From Roseiarcus sp963761435 (GTDB lineage: Bacteria > Pseudomonadota > Alphaproteobacteria > Rhizobiales > Beijerinckiaceae), in contig CAVXHJ010000025.1 in NCBI GenBank assembly GCA_963761435.1, positions 62,001 to 126,000 of the forward strand: a stretch of DNA of 64,000 nucleotides, in the 5' to 3' direction. Position numbers and translations under genes: made by a program. Below are positions 25,496 through 34,205 of this stretch, one piece after another (positions within the stretch are counted from its first letter, which is position 1; each line of letters starts with the position of its first letter). Under the pieces are notes generated by a model. The model saw nothing but the letters and a program-made list of their open reading frames with translations. It made no database searches and was not told the DNA's origin.

Positions 25496-26674
25496 TCAAT
25501 GCTTCGCGGCTTTGTAGGGGTCCTTCACATCCGGAATGGTCGCGAACTCGACGTTGTAGAGCGCGCCATCCTTCTTCTCGACCTTGCGGACATAGATGTT
25601 CTGCACGATGTCGCGCGTTTCCGGATCGATCGAGACCGGCCCGCGCGGGCTCATCCAGCTCATGCCCTTCATCGCGGCAAGCAGCGCATCGCCGCTCGCG
25701 TCGCCCTTGGTCTTTTCCAGCGCCTGATAGACGAGCGCCATGCCGTCATAGGCGCCGACCGCCATGAAATTCGGCCGCAGGCCGTTGTTGGCCTTCTCGA
25801 ACGCGGCGACGAAGGCCTTGTTCTCGGGCGAATCATGGTCGGCGGAATAGTGATGCGTGGTCACGGCGCCGAGCGCCGAGTCGCCGATGTCGGCAAGAAG
25901 GTCGTCGTCGGTCACGTCGCCGGTGCCGATCAGCTTGATCCCCGACTTGTCGAGGCCGCGCTCGACAAACTCCTTCATGAAGACCGCGCCCTGACCCGAG
26001 GGCACGAACACGAACACGGCGTCAGGGGCGTCGTCCTTGACCCGCTGCAGGAACGGCGCGAAGTCCGGGTTCTTCAGCGGCACCCGGATCTTTTCCGCCA
26101 CCGTTCCGCCGCCCTTCTCGAAGGTTTCGCCGAACCATTTCTCGGCGTCGACGCCGGGGCCGTAGTCGGCGACGATGGTGACGACCTTCTTGATCCCGTT
26201 CTTGAGCGCCCACTCCGCCATCGGCGCCGAGGCCTGCGGAAGCGTGAACGAGGTGCGGACGATATAGGGCGACTTCTCGGTGATCATCGCGGTCGCCGCG
26301 GCGGAGACGATCTCGGGAACCTTGGCCTCGGTCGCCACCGGCGCCGTCGCCAGCGCGAGCGGCGTCAGGCCGAAGCCCATCAGCACCTTGGCGTGGTCGT
26401 TGCCGATCAGTTCTTCCGCCAGGCGCTTGGTGACGTCGGCGGCGCCGGTGTCGTCCTTGACGCTCAGCACGATTTTCTTGCCGGCGACGGTATCGCCGTG
26501 CTGCTGGATATAAAGCTGAGCGCCGGCCTGCTCCTGTTTGCCGGTCGAGGCCTGCTGGCCGGTCATCGGCAGGATCATGCCGACGGTCACGGTATTGTCG
26601 TCGGCGAGAGCGGGGCTTGCCGCGAGCAGCGCGGCGCCCAGCGCGGCGCGCAACATCGAATGTCTGGATATCAT
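25496..26674 (-). CDS. livK: ABC transporter substrate-binding protein LivK-type
   Basis: 392 residues. Signal peptide ISRHSMLRAALGAALLAASP with cleavage after ALA; the mature protein starts DDNTVTVGMILPMTGQQAST, the usual type I periplasmic binding fold (Peripla_BP_6). Other marks are FVPSGQGAVFMKEF and FMAVGAYDGMALVYQALEK. Start supported by GGGAGGA 12 bases upstream. Ligand not predictable: such proteins bind branched-chain amino acids, amides, urea or aromatic acids; the nearby aromatic-acid genes make the last worth testing. First transporter gene of the cluster. Confidence 0.9.
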   Translation of the reverse strand: MISRHSMLRAALGAALLAASPALADDNTVTVGMILPMTGQQASTGKQEQAGAQLYIQQHGDTVAGKKIVLSVKDDTGAADVTKRLAEELIGNDHAKVLMGFGLTPLALATAPVATEAKVPEIVSAAATAMITEKSPYIVRTSFTLPQASAPMAEWALKNGIKKVVTIVADYGPGVDAEKWFGETFEKGGGTVAEKIRVPLKNPDFAPFLQRVKDDAPDAVFVFVPSGQGAVFMKEFVERGLDKSGIKLIGTGDVTDDDLLADIGDSALGAVTTHHYSADHDSPENKAFVAAFEKANNGLRPNFMAVGAYDGMALVYQALEKTKGDASGDALLAAMKGMSWMSPRGPVSIDPETRDIVQNIYVRKVEKKDGALYNVEFATIPDVKDPYKAAKH

Positions 26675-26787
26675 CGAGGAATCCTCCCGTTCGGCGCTCA
26701 TATTGGCCGATCTGCAGCCGTTGTACCTGAAATTGCGGCGACGTTAGCCTCTCCAGCGCCGAAGCGAAAGTTCGACCTTGGTCGCCC

Positions 26788-27714
26788 TCAGCCGCGGGCG
26801 GCAGGACCGAGCGCGGCGAGAATCCGGTCGGCCAGGATCCGGTAGTCGGCCGCCTCCGCTTCGGTCGAGCGCAAGCCAAGTTCGCCGATCGTTTGCTCCC
26901 AGTGCACCGAAGCGCGCGACATCTCGCCCCTGAGGCCGATGAGATCGACGGTCAGCGCGACCTCGCGCATTTCCGCCGCACGCCGGACGCCGTGGGTCAT
27001 CACCCGCTCCAGCATATAGGCCGAGCGTTTCTTCCAGTCGAAGCCAGGGTAGGTGTCGTCGAGCGAATCGAGCACGGTCTCGATCACCCCCGCCTTCCGC
27101 CCCGCCAGCACGCATTCGCAGACCAGCGCCTCGAGCCCCTTCATCATGATCGAGCGGATCATCTTCACCGCCGAAGCGGCGCCGACCGGACCCGGGTGAA
27201 TTTTGGCCGACATGCCGAGCGCCGCGAGCGCCGCGGCCGCGGCTTCCGCGTGGGGGCCGCTGATCAGCAGCGGGGTGCGATGGAGGCGCGGGTGGACCGG
27301 CGCCATCACCGCGACGTCGACATAGCGCCCGCCCGCCGCGTCGACCTCGGCGGCGGTGCGGGTCTTGGTCTGCGGCGCGCACGAATCGCAATCGAAAAAG
27401 AGCGCGCCTTTCGCGAGGCCGGGCAGGGCCGCCAGCGCCGCCTCATGCGCCTGATCGGCGGTGACGACCGAGAACACCGCCTCGGCCCCGGTCAGCGCCT
27501 CCGGCGCGGTCGAAGCGCCGATGATATTCGCCGCCACATAGTCGGCCCGCTTCGCCGCCCGGACCGAGGGATCGGGCGAATCGGTCTTGATGTCGTAAAC
27601 GCAAACGCGCGCCTTGAAGCTCGTGTCGCTCCGCCAGCCATCGAGGAACGCGCGCGCCGCCTCGCCGAATCCAAGAAATGCGATGGAGCCCGAGCCGATC
27701 GCCGCCTCTGTCAT
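26788..27714 (-). CDS. NAD(P)-dependent 6PGDH-like dehydrogenase with DUF1932 domain
   Basis: 308 residues. Rossmann motif IAFLGFGEAARAFLDGW near the start (GxGxxA), then VAVMAPVHPRLHRTPLLISG, and the catalytic-type lysine region GPVGAASAVKMIRSIMMKGL, as in beta-hydroxyacid dehydrogenases. The C-terminal DUF1932 domain starts about residue 190. It oxidises or reduces a 2- or 3-hydroxy acid, substrate unknown; such genes often stand near aromatic-acid or phosphogluconate-like pathways. It lies 113 bases upstream of livK on the same strand and could share its transcript. Confidence 0.8.
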   Translation of the reverse strand: MTEAAIGSGSIAFLGFGEAARAFLDGWRSDTSFKARVCVYDIKTDSPDPSVRAAKRADYVAANIIGASTAPEALTGAEAVFSVVTADQAHEAALAALPGLAKGALFFDCDSCAPQTKTRTAAEVDAAGGRYVDVAVMAPVHPRLHRTPLLISGPHAEAAAAALAALGMSAKIHPGPVGAASAVKMIRSIMMKGLEALVCECVLAGRKAGVIETVLDSLDDTYPGFDWKKRSAYMLERVMTHGVRRAAEMREVALTVDLIGLRGEMSRASVHWEQTIGELGLRSTEAEAADYRILADRILAALGPAARG

Positions 27715-27892
27715 ATCGACCTCTTTCCGCCATTTGCCCAGCCGCCCCCGCGATGATGACAAATCGGGGGCTTATTGGTTAGTTTCATTTTGGGAGGAAA
27801 CCGCGTTCGATGAAGAACACATTCAAGGCGCCTATCTCCTGCCTGTTTTTCAGCCGGCCCATCGACCGGACCCGAGCTTCTTGGAGACAGGC

Positions 27893-28582
27893 ATGATTCG
27901 CCGGGTCATGGGCCTCTCGTCGATGGCGACCCGGCATATCCTTTCGGATCTCGCTCGGGACTATGAGCAGCGCAATGGAATAAGCATCGATATTCGACCC
28001 ATGGGCGGCGTCGAAGCGGCCAAATTGGCGCGGGCCGGCGAGCCCACGGACATTGTGATCCTGGCCTCGAAGGTCATGGAGAGCCTGGAGGCCGAAGGCT
28101 TCATCGTCAAAGGCAGCATACGAGATTTCGCCCGATCGGAGATCGCGATCGCAATCCCAGCCGGCGCGCCGCGGCCGAGCATCGAAACCGAACAAGCCGT
28201 CAGGCAGGCGATGATCGAGGCGCGACAACTCTGCTACTCGACCGGTCCGAGCGGCGACCACCTCAAGGCTTTGTGCGACAAATGGGGCCTGGCCGATTCT
28301 GTCCTGGCGCGCGCGCTCAAGGCCCCGCCGGGCGTCCCGGTGGCGACGCTGGTCGCGCAGGGCGACGCGGATCTCGGCATCCAGCAGTTGAGCGAACTGA
28401 TCGGCCAGCCCGGAATCGAAGTCGTCGGCCCGCTGCCGCCCGAAATTCAGGCGGTAACAATATTCTCGGCCGGCGTATCGATGACCTCGGCCGAGCGCGA
28501 GGCTGCACACGCGCTCGTGTCGTATCTGGCTTCGGCCGAAACCCACGCCGCGATACGCCGCCATGGCATGGAGCCGGCTTGA
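27893..28582 (+). CDS. ModA-like substrate-binding-fold protein lacking a signal peptide
   Basis: 229 residues of the type II periplasmic binding fold: ILSDLARDYEQRNGISIDIR, GEPTDIVILASKVMESLEAE, LCYSTGPSGDHLKALCDKWG and GDADLGIQQLSELIGQPGIE, like ModA or other solute-binding proteins. From the well-placed ATG (GGAG upstream) the protein has no signal peptide, so it may act in the cytoplasm as a sensor or binding protein. An upstream in-frame extension has no signal either. Function unknown. Divergent from the DUF1932 gene. Confidence 0.75.
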   Translation: MIRRVMGLSSMATRHILSDLARDYEQRNGISIDIRPMGGVEAAKLARAGEPTDIVILASKVMESLEAEGFIVKGSIRDFARSEIAIAIPAGAPRPSIETEQAVRQAMIEARQLCYSTGPSGDHLKALCDKWGLADSVLARALKAPPGVPVATLVAQGDADLGIQQLSELIGQPGIEVVGPLPPEIQAVTIFSAGVSMTSAEREAAHALVSYLASAETHAAIRRHGMEPA

Positions 28583-28654
28583 ACGCGCAGCGCGGCGCGA
28601 GGTCTGTCGCGCCTCGCAGGCGCGATGGCGGGGACTTGAAAAGGAGAGCGCGCC

Positions 28655-29188
28655 ATGGCCGTCACGACCAGAAGCTCGGTGAACGACGCCCCTATGACCG
28701 CAAGGCCGGACGTGGTGAACACCGTCCGCGCCGGGCTGATCGGCGGCTTGGTTGGCGGCGTCAGCATCTGGATCTACGAGGCGATTGTCTGGGTAGGCGT
28801 CCAGCGTCTGATGCCGCTCGCTGGCATTCCCCGCAATGCGACGGGTCTGGTCTTCGGCAGGGCGGTTCAAGAGTCGCTCGGCCCCTTGGCCTACCTCCTC
28901 GGGACCGGAATTCACTTCTTCTTCTGCTTCGTGTGGGGCGTTCTCTTCGCTTTCATCTGGCCATTTTTTCGCCGGCGCGGCTATGAGGCGACTCTCGTGG
29001 CTTTCTTCTTCGCGGTGATTCTATGGATCGTGATGCACGGCGCGATCGCGCTCGTCTCGTCGGACCATCCGAACTACCTCGATCCGAACGTCGTCATTGG
29101 CGGCTTCATGTCGCATCTCTTCTATGCCGTGCCGCTCGCTTTGGTCGTAAAGCGCCTGACGCAATCCCCTTCGGTCCGGAGCCGCTGA
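28655..29188 (+). CDS. four-helix membrane protein of unknown function
   Basis: 177 residues with four or five hydrophobic stretches (GLIGGLVGGVSIWIYEAIVW, LLGTGIHFFFCFVWGVLFAF, LVAFFFAVILWIVMHGAIAL, SHLFYAVPLALVV), faintly like the YagU/DUF1440 inner-membrane proteins. AAAAGGAGAG precedes the ATG. It sits just before ligJ (47 bases) on the same strand and might be cotranscribed with it. No motif indicates a function. Confidence 0.65.
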   Translation: MAVTTRSSVNDAPMTARPDVVNTVRAGLIGGLVGGVSIWIYEAIVWVGVQRLMPLAGIPRNATGLVFGRAVQESLGPLAYLLGTGIHFFFCFVWGVLFAFIWPFFRRRGYEATLVAFFFAVILWIVMHGAIALVSSDHPNYLDPNVVIGGFMSHLFYAVPLALVVKRLTQSPSVRSR

Positions 29189-29235
29189 GCCTGCCTTCGC
29201 CCTTCGTTTGAGTTCGCCCGACAGGAGACGCAACC

Positions 29236-30264
29236 ATGATCATCGACTGCCACGGCCACTACACCACCGCGCCCAAGGCGCTCGAGGCGTGGCGCAACCG
29301 GCAGATCGCCGGCATCAAGGATCCAGCCCAGGCGCCCAAGGTCGCCGAGCTCAAGATCAGCGACGACGAGCTTCGCGAGTTGATCGAATCGAACCAGCTC
29401 AAGCTGATGAAGGAGCGCGGCTGCGATCTGACGGTCTTCAGTCCGCGCGCCAGCTTCATGGCCCATCACATCGGCGACTTCGCCGTGAGTTCGACCTGGG
29501 CTGCGATCTGCAACGAACTGTGCTTCCGGGTCTCGCAGCTCTTCCCCGACAATTTCATCGGCGCGGCGATGCTGCCGCAGAGCCCGGGGGTCGAGCCGAA
29601 GACCTGCATTCCCGAACTCGACAAATGCATGCGCGACTACGGCTTCGTCGGCATCAACCTCAATCCCGATCCGTCCGGGGGCATGTGGACCAGCCCGCCG
29701 CTGACCGACCGCTGGTGGTATCCGATCTATGAGAAGATGGTCGAGTGGGACATCCCGGCGATGGTCCACGTCTCGACCAGCTGCAACCCCTGCTTCCACA
29801 CCACCGGCGCCCATTACATCAATGCCGACACGACCGCGGTGATGCAGTTCATCCAGGGCGACCTGTTCAAGGATTTCCCGACGCTCAGGTTCGTCGTCCC
29901 GCATGGCGGCGGGGCCGCGCCCTATCACTGGGGCCGCTATCGCGGCCTGGCGCAGGAACTGAAGAAGCCGCTGCTCACCGAGCAGCTCCTGAAGAACGTC
30001 TTCTTCGACACCTGCGTCTATCACCAGCCGGGCGTCGATCTCCTGACCAAGGTGATCCCGGTCGACAACATCCTGTTCGCCAGCGAAATGATCGGCGCGG
30101 TCAGGGGGATCGACCCGGAAACCGGCCATTACTATGACGACACCAAGCGCTACGTCGAGGCGACGGCCAATCTCAGCCCCGCGGATCGCCACAAGGTCTA
30201 CGAGGGCAACGCGCGCCGCGTCTATCCGCGCCTCGACAAGGCGCTGAAGGCGAAGGGGCGCTAG
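29236..30264 (+). CDS. ligJ: 4-oxalomesaconate hydratase LigJ-like amidohydrolase
   Basis: 342 residues, amidohydrolase_2 fold. Metal ligands appear as IIDCHGHYTT (the HxH of this family reads His-Gly-His), MVHVSTS (about residue 177), VPHGGGAAPYHWGRYRG (about 223) and the late FASEMIGAVRGIDPETGHYYDDTK. LigJ adds water to 4-oxalomesaconate to give 4-carboxy-4-hydroxy-2-oxoadipate in the protocatechuate 4,5-cleavage route. The other lig genes of the window make this role likely, though related decarboxylases share the fold. It ends with a four-base overlap on the convergent LysR gene. Confidence 0.85.
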   Translation: MIIDCHGHYTTAPKALEAWRNRQIAGIKDPAQAPKVAELKISDDELRELIESNQLKLMKERGCDLTVFSPRASFMAHHIGDFAVSSTWAAICNELCFRVSQLFPDNFIGAAMLPQSPGVEPKTCIPELDKCMRDYGFVGINLNPDPSGGMWTSPPLTDRWWYPIYEKMVEWDIPAMVHVSTSCNPCFHTTGAHYINADTTAVMQFIQGDLFKDFPTLRFVVPHGGGAAPYHWGRYRGLAQELKKPLLTEQLLKNVFFDTCVYHQPGVDLLTKVIPVDNILFASEMIGAVRGIDPETGHYYDDTKRYVEATANLSPADRHKVYEGNARRVYPRLDKALKAKGR

Positions 30265-31256
30265 CGAGGGGCGAAAGTCTTGCAAAAGGTTGCGCCGTTC
30301 GCGTCAGATCGCGCCCCGCGCGGGGCCGCGCGCCCGGCCGCGCGCAAGCGGCGCCCCTCGCTCGCCTCATGAGCCCTTTTCATTCGGACGCGGAGAGCGG
30401 CAATGAAGAACTCGGCGACGCTCGACAAAGTCGCGTCGTTGCGGAACGCGACATAAGTCTGGAACGTCGTGTCCTCTTCGATCGGTATGACTTTGAGACC
30501 GAAGCTGTTCTGTTCGGCGAGGGTGAATTCGTCGATCACCCCGATGCCGAGATTCTGCCGCGCGAGGGCGCAGACCGTGACCCCGAAGCGCGCCTTGATC
30601 GGCGCCTGATATTCAAGCCCGGCGCGCGCGAATATGTTGGTTATTATGCGCCCGTACGGATCGCGCGGCTCGATGCCGATCAGGGGATGGGCCGCAATCT
30701 CCGCAGCGGCGATCCCGGTCCGCGACGCCAGCGGATGGTCTTCCGCCACGACGCAATAGAGTTGTCCCTGCGCCAGCGGCTCGAAGGTGATCGCGGGATG
30801 CTCGAGACGCGAGCTTACTGCCGCTGCTTCGCCGCGCCCAAGCAAAAGAAAGTCGATCGCCTCCTCGAGCTTGAGGATGTCGAGATCGATCAGAAGATCG
30901 GGGTAGCGCCGGCGCAGGTCGGCAACCGCCAGCGGCGCCATGGCGTGGCCGATGCTCGGCGTCGCCCCGAACCTGAATTCCGCGCCCACGCCGCGATCGA
31001 GCGCCCCGATCGCGAACTGGAGGTTTTCGAGGTTGCGGTGAAGCTCGTTGATCTGGGCGAAGATCGACGTCGCCTCGGGCGCCGGAACGAAACGCCCGCC
31101 GCGCCGCGAGAAGAGCTTCGCGCCAAGCGAGTCCTCGGTGTGCTTCATGAGACGGCTGAGCCCGGGCGCGGCGACGTTGAGCAACCGCGCCGCTCCGGCG
31201 ATCGTCCCGGTCAGCATGACCGCGCGGATGACTTCGATCTGGCGCAGGGTAAGCAT
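30261..31256 (-). CDS. LysR-family regulator, divergent from the protocatechuate operon
   Basis: 331 residues. N-terminal winged HTH (LTLRQIEVIRAVMLTGTIAG and LNVAAPGLSRLMKHTEDSLG), then a LysR substrate domain. The C-terminus carries an extra Arg/Ala-rich tail of about 35 residues after FFIAALRVRMKRAHEASEGR, overlapping the end of ligJ. It is read divergently from the quiC-to-ligC operon with 186 bases between starts, which hold two palindromes at 31328-31359. It is the likely activator of the operon, responding to a pathway compound. Confidence 0.88.
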   Translation of the reverse strand: MLTLRQIEVIRAVMLTGTIAGAARLLNVAAPGLSRLMKHTEDSLGAKLFSRRGGRFVPAPEATSIFAQINELHRNLENLQFAIGALDRGVGAEFRFGATPSIGHAMAPLAVADLRRRYPDLLIDLDILKLEEAIDFLLLGRGEAAAVSSRLEHPAITFEPLAQGQLYCVVAEDHPLASRTGIAAAEIAAHPLIGIEPRDPYGRIITNIFARAGLEYQAPIKARFGVTVCALARQNLGIGVIDEFTLAEQNSFGLKVIPIEEDTTFQTYVAFRNDATLSSVAEFFIAALRVRMKRAHEASEGRRLRAAGRAAPRGARSDANGATFCKTFAPR

Positions 31257-31327
31257 GGGCGTACCCGATTGGCTCGAAGGAAGCGCCCAAGGCGGTTCGA
31301 CCGGCCGCCGGCGCTCGCAAGGAGCCC

Positions 31328-31359
31328 TAACATGATGTTACGCCAGGGGCCAATATTGG
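31328..31359. promoter_or_regulatory. paired palindromes, likely LysR binding region
   Basis: TAACATGATGTTA (31328-31340) and CCAATATTGG (31350-31359) are perfect palindromes with centres about 20 bases apart, close to two helical turns on one face. They lie between the divergent LysR and quiC genes, 72-88 bases upstream of the LysR start and 84-115 bases before the quiC start. Confidence 0.6.
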
Positions 31360-31442
31360 TATTTGACGGTCCGGCCGGTCAGGGCCAGAATTAAAAAACT
31401 GCGAATGGGTCTCTGACCGCCGAGGAAACGGGAGGCGTTTGA

Positions 31443-33343
31443 GTGCTCAGATGGTCGATCGCCTCTGTCTGCATGGGCGGCGCGCTGGAGGAGAAATTCG
31501 CCGCCGCCGCCAAGGCGGGCTTTCGCGCCGTCGAGATCTTCGAGAACGATCTGACCTTCTTCCGCGGCAAGGCGCGCGACGCGCGGCTGATGGCCGCCGA
31601 TCTCGGGCTTGAGATCGTGGCCCTTCAGCCCCTGCGCGACTTCGAGGCGATGCCCGATCCCCTGCGGGCGAAGAATTTCGATCGCGCGGCGAGGAAGCTC
31701 GATCTCATGCATGAGCTCGGCGCGCGCCTGCTTGTGCCTGTGCTCCAACGTTTCGCCCGATGCGATCGACGATCCCAAGCGCGCCGCCAGCGACCTCGCT
31801 GAACTCGCCGATCTCGCCCGCCAGCAGGGCATGCGGATCGGCTACGAGGCGCTCGCCTGGGGGCGGTGGGTGAAGGACTGGACCGCCGCCTGGGACATCG
31901 TCCGCGCCGCCGACCGGGACAATCTCGGGATTGTGCTCGACAGCTTTCATATCTGCGTCCGCGGCAATCCGATCGAGCCGATCGCCGCTCTGCCGGCGGA
32001 CAAGATCGCCCTCGTGCAGGTGGCCGACGCGCCGGCGCTCATCATGGACCCGCTGTCGCTGAGCCGGCACTATCGCTGCTATCCCGGCCAGGGCGATTAT
32101 CCGATCGTCGACTATCTCGACGCCGTGACCCGCGCCGGCTATCGCGGCCCGCTGTCGCTCGAGATCTTCAACGACCAGTTTCGCGGCGCCTCGGCCGCGG
32201 CGATCGCGGTCGACGGCATGCGCTCGCTGCGCGCCGCCGGCGAAGGGCTGGCGGGAAAACGCGCCGGGCGGGGCGACCCGCCGCTCGCCGACCTGCCGCC
32301 GCTTCCGCCGGCGCCGGTGGTCGAGCGCGCCGAATTCATCGAGTTCGCGGTCAATGACGCGACGGCGAGCGATTTGACCGCGCTGATCGAGGGGCTCGGC
32401 TTCCGCTGCGCCGGCCGGCACCGTTCGAAGGACGTCGATCTCTACTCGCAGGGCGAGATCAACCTTGTCGTCAACCGCGAGCGCGAGGGATTCGCCCACT
32501 CGTTTTCGCTGCTGCATGGGCCTTCGGTGTGCGCGATTGCGCTCGGCGTCGAACTCGGTCGACAAGGCGCTCGAGCGGGCGGGCGCGCTCGAATGCCAGA
32601 GTTACGCCGGCAAGATCGGACCGGGCGAAGCGACCGTGCCTGCGGTCGCCGGGGTCGAGGGCAGCCTCATCTATTTCATCGGCTCGGGCGACCCCGCGTG
32701 GCGCGAGGACTTCGCCCCGGCTGAGCCGCTCGCCGCCGAGGGCGCTCTTCGCAAGGTCGACCATCTCTCCAACGTCGTGCGCCGCGTCGAATTCCTGACC
32801 TGGTCGCTGTTCTATGGCGCAGTCCTCGGATTGAAGCCGCAGCCGCAGGTCGAGATCGCCGATCCGCACGGGGCGTTCTTCAGCCGCTTGCTGCGCAGCC
32901 CGAGCGGCGAACTCAAGGTCGCGCTCAACGTCGGCGAGGGCGGCGCGACCGGCGTCTCACGCTTTCTTGACGCCTTCGGCGGCGCGGGCTTCCAGCAGAT
33001 CGCACTGCTGAGCGACGATATTTTTGCCGTGGTCGAAGCGGCAAAGGCGAAAGGCGTCGCATTCCTGCCCATTCCGGACAATTACTACGACGATCTTGCG
33101 TCCCGCTTCGACATTGCGCCTGATGTGCTCGCGCGTATGCGCGGGCTCGGCATGCTCTACGACCGGGTGAAGGACGGGGAGTTTTTTCACATCTACACCC
33201 GCGCCTTCCAGGACCGCTTTTTCTTCGAGATCGTCGAGCGCCGCAACTACGACCTGTTCGGCGCCGCCAACACCCCCGTCCGGCTTGCCGCCCAGGCGAG
33301 CCTCACCGACGCCGAACAGCGCGCGGAGATGGAGTTCGAATGA
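31443..33343 (+). pseudogene. quiC: 3-dehydroshikimate dehydratase QuiC (isomerase-like/HPPD fusion), two frame breaks
   Basis: Converts 3-dehydroshikimate to protocatechuate. Fusion of an N-terminal xylose-isomerase-like TIM barrel (WSIASVCMGGALEEKFAAAA; GIVLDSFHICVRGN; LSLEIFNDQFRG) and a C-terminal 4-hydroxyphenylpyruvate-dioxygenase-like vicinal-oxygen-chelate domain (FIEFAVNDATASDLTALIEG; KVDHLSNVVRRVEFLTWSLF; FLPIPDNYYDDL). As read there are three pieces in different frames; one extra base near 31742 and one near 32556 account for this. Repaired length is 632 residues, typical of QuiC1. GTG start with GGGAGG before it; the end overlaps the next ATG by four bases. Confidence 0.88.
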
Positions 33344-34170
33344 ACGGCGACACCAGAATCATCGCGCATGTCGGCTATCCGACGACGACGTTCAAATCGC
33401 CGATGATCTACAATCCGTGGTTCGAGAAGCGGGGCGTCAACGCCGCCGTCGTGCCGCTCGGCGTCAAGAGCGAAGATTTCGCCCGCGCCTTCCCGGAGAT
33501 TTGCCGCTTCACCAATTTCCACGGCGCGTTGATCACCATGCCGCACAAGATCGCCGTGATCGGCCTCATCGACGAGGTGTCGACCGCGGTGAAAGTCGCG
33601 GGGTCGTGCAACGCCGTCCGCCGCGACGGCGCGGGCCGGCTGGTCGGCGACATGTTCGACGGCGAAGGGTTCGTGCGCGGAGTGGCGCGCCATGGCCGCT
33701 CGCTGAAAGGCGGGAAGGTTCTCGTCGTCGGGTCGGGCGGCGTGGGCTCGGCGATCGCCGCCTCGGCCGCCGCTGCGGGCGCGGCCGAGATCGGGCTTTA
33801 TGACGTGAGCCAGGCGGCGATGGAGGCGCTCGCGGGCCGGCTCCGGCAGAACTATCCGCAGCTCAAGGTCGTGACCGGAACGAACGACCCGGCCGGGTTC
33901 GACGTCGTTGTCAATGCGACGCCTTTGGGCATGAAGGCCGGCGATCCGATGCCGATCGACGTCTCGCGGCTTAAGCCTTCGACCTATGTCGGCGAAGTGG
34001 TGATGAAGCAGGAGACGACCGCCTTTCTCGCAGCGGCGCGGGCGCGCGGATGCGAAACCCAGGTCGGGATCGACATGCTGTTCGAGCAGATTCCCGCCTA
34101 TCTCGAATTCTTCGGCTTTCCGTCAACCACTCCGGCGGAGCTGAGAGCGGTCGCCAAGGTCGATTACTAG
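33340..34170 (+). CDS. shikimate/quinate dehydrogenase-like protein (AroE family)
   Basis: 276 residues. N-terminal substrate domain with TTTFKSPMIYNPWFEKRGVN and the catalytic Lys in ALITMPHKIAVIGLID; catalytic Asp in GDMFDGEGFVRGV, where biosynthetic AroE has an NTDG motif; Rossmann site VLVVGSGGVGSAIAAS; and VNATPLGMKAGDP. The altered motifs place it outside the biosynthetic AroE group, so I infer a catabolic role: oxidising shikimate or quinate to the 3-dehydro compound used by QuiC. It overlaps quiC by four bases, so expression is coupled. Confidence 0.88.
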   Translation: MNGDTRIIAHVGYPTTTFKSPMIYNPWFEKRGVNAAVVPLGVKSEDFARAFPEICRFTNFHGALITMPHKIAVIGLIDEVSTAVKVAGSCNAVRRDGAGRLVGDMFDGEGFVRGVARHGRSLKGGKVLVVGSGGVGSAIAASAAAAGAAEIGLYDVSQAAMEALAGRLRQNYPQLKVVTGTNDPAGFDVVVNATPLGMKAGDPMPIDVSRLKPSTYVGEVVMKQETTAFLAAARARGCETQVGIDMLFEQIPAYLEFFGFPSTTPAELRAVAKVDY

Positions 34171-34205
34171 AGCCCGCAAGGGCCATCAGAGGGAGGAACG
34201 CAGCA

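Noticed and set aside
27715..27892. CCCCCG...CGGGGG hairpin before the ModA-like gene as a riboswitch
   Set aside because: A single six-base stem with no known riboswitch core.
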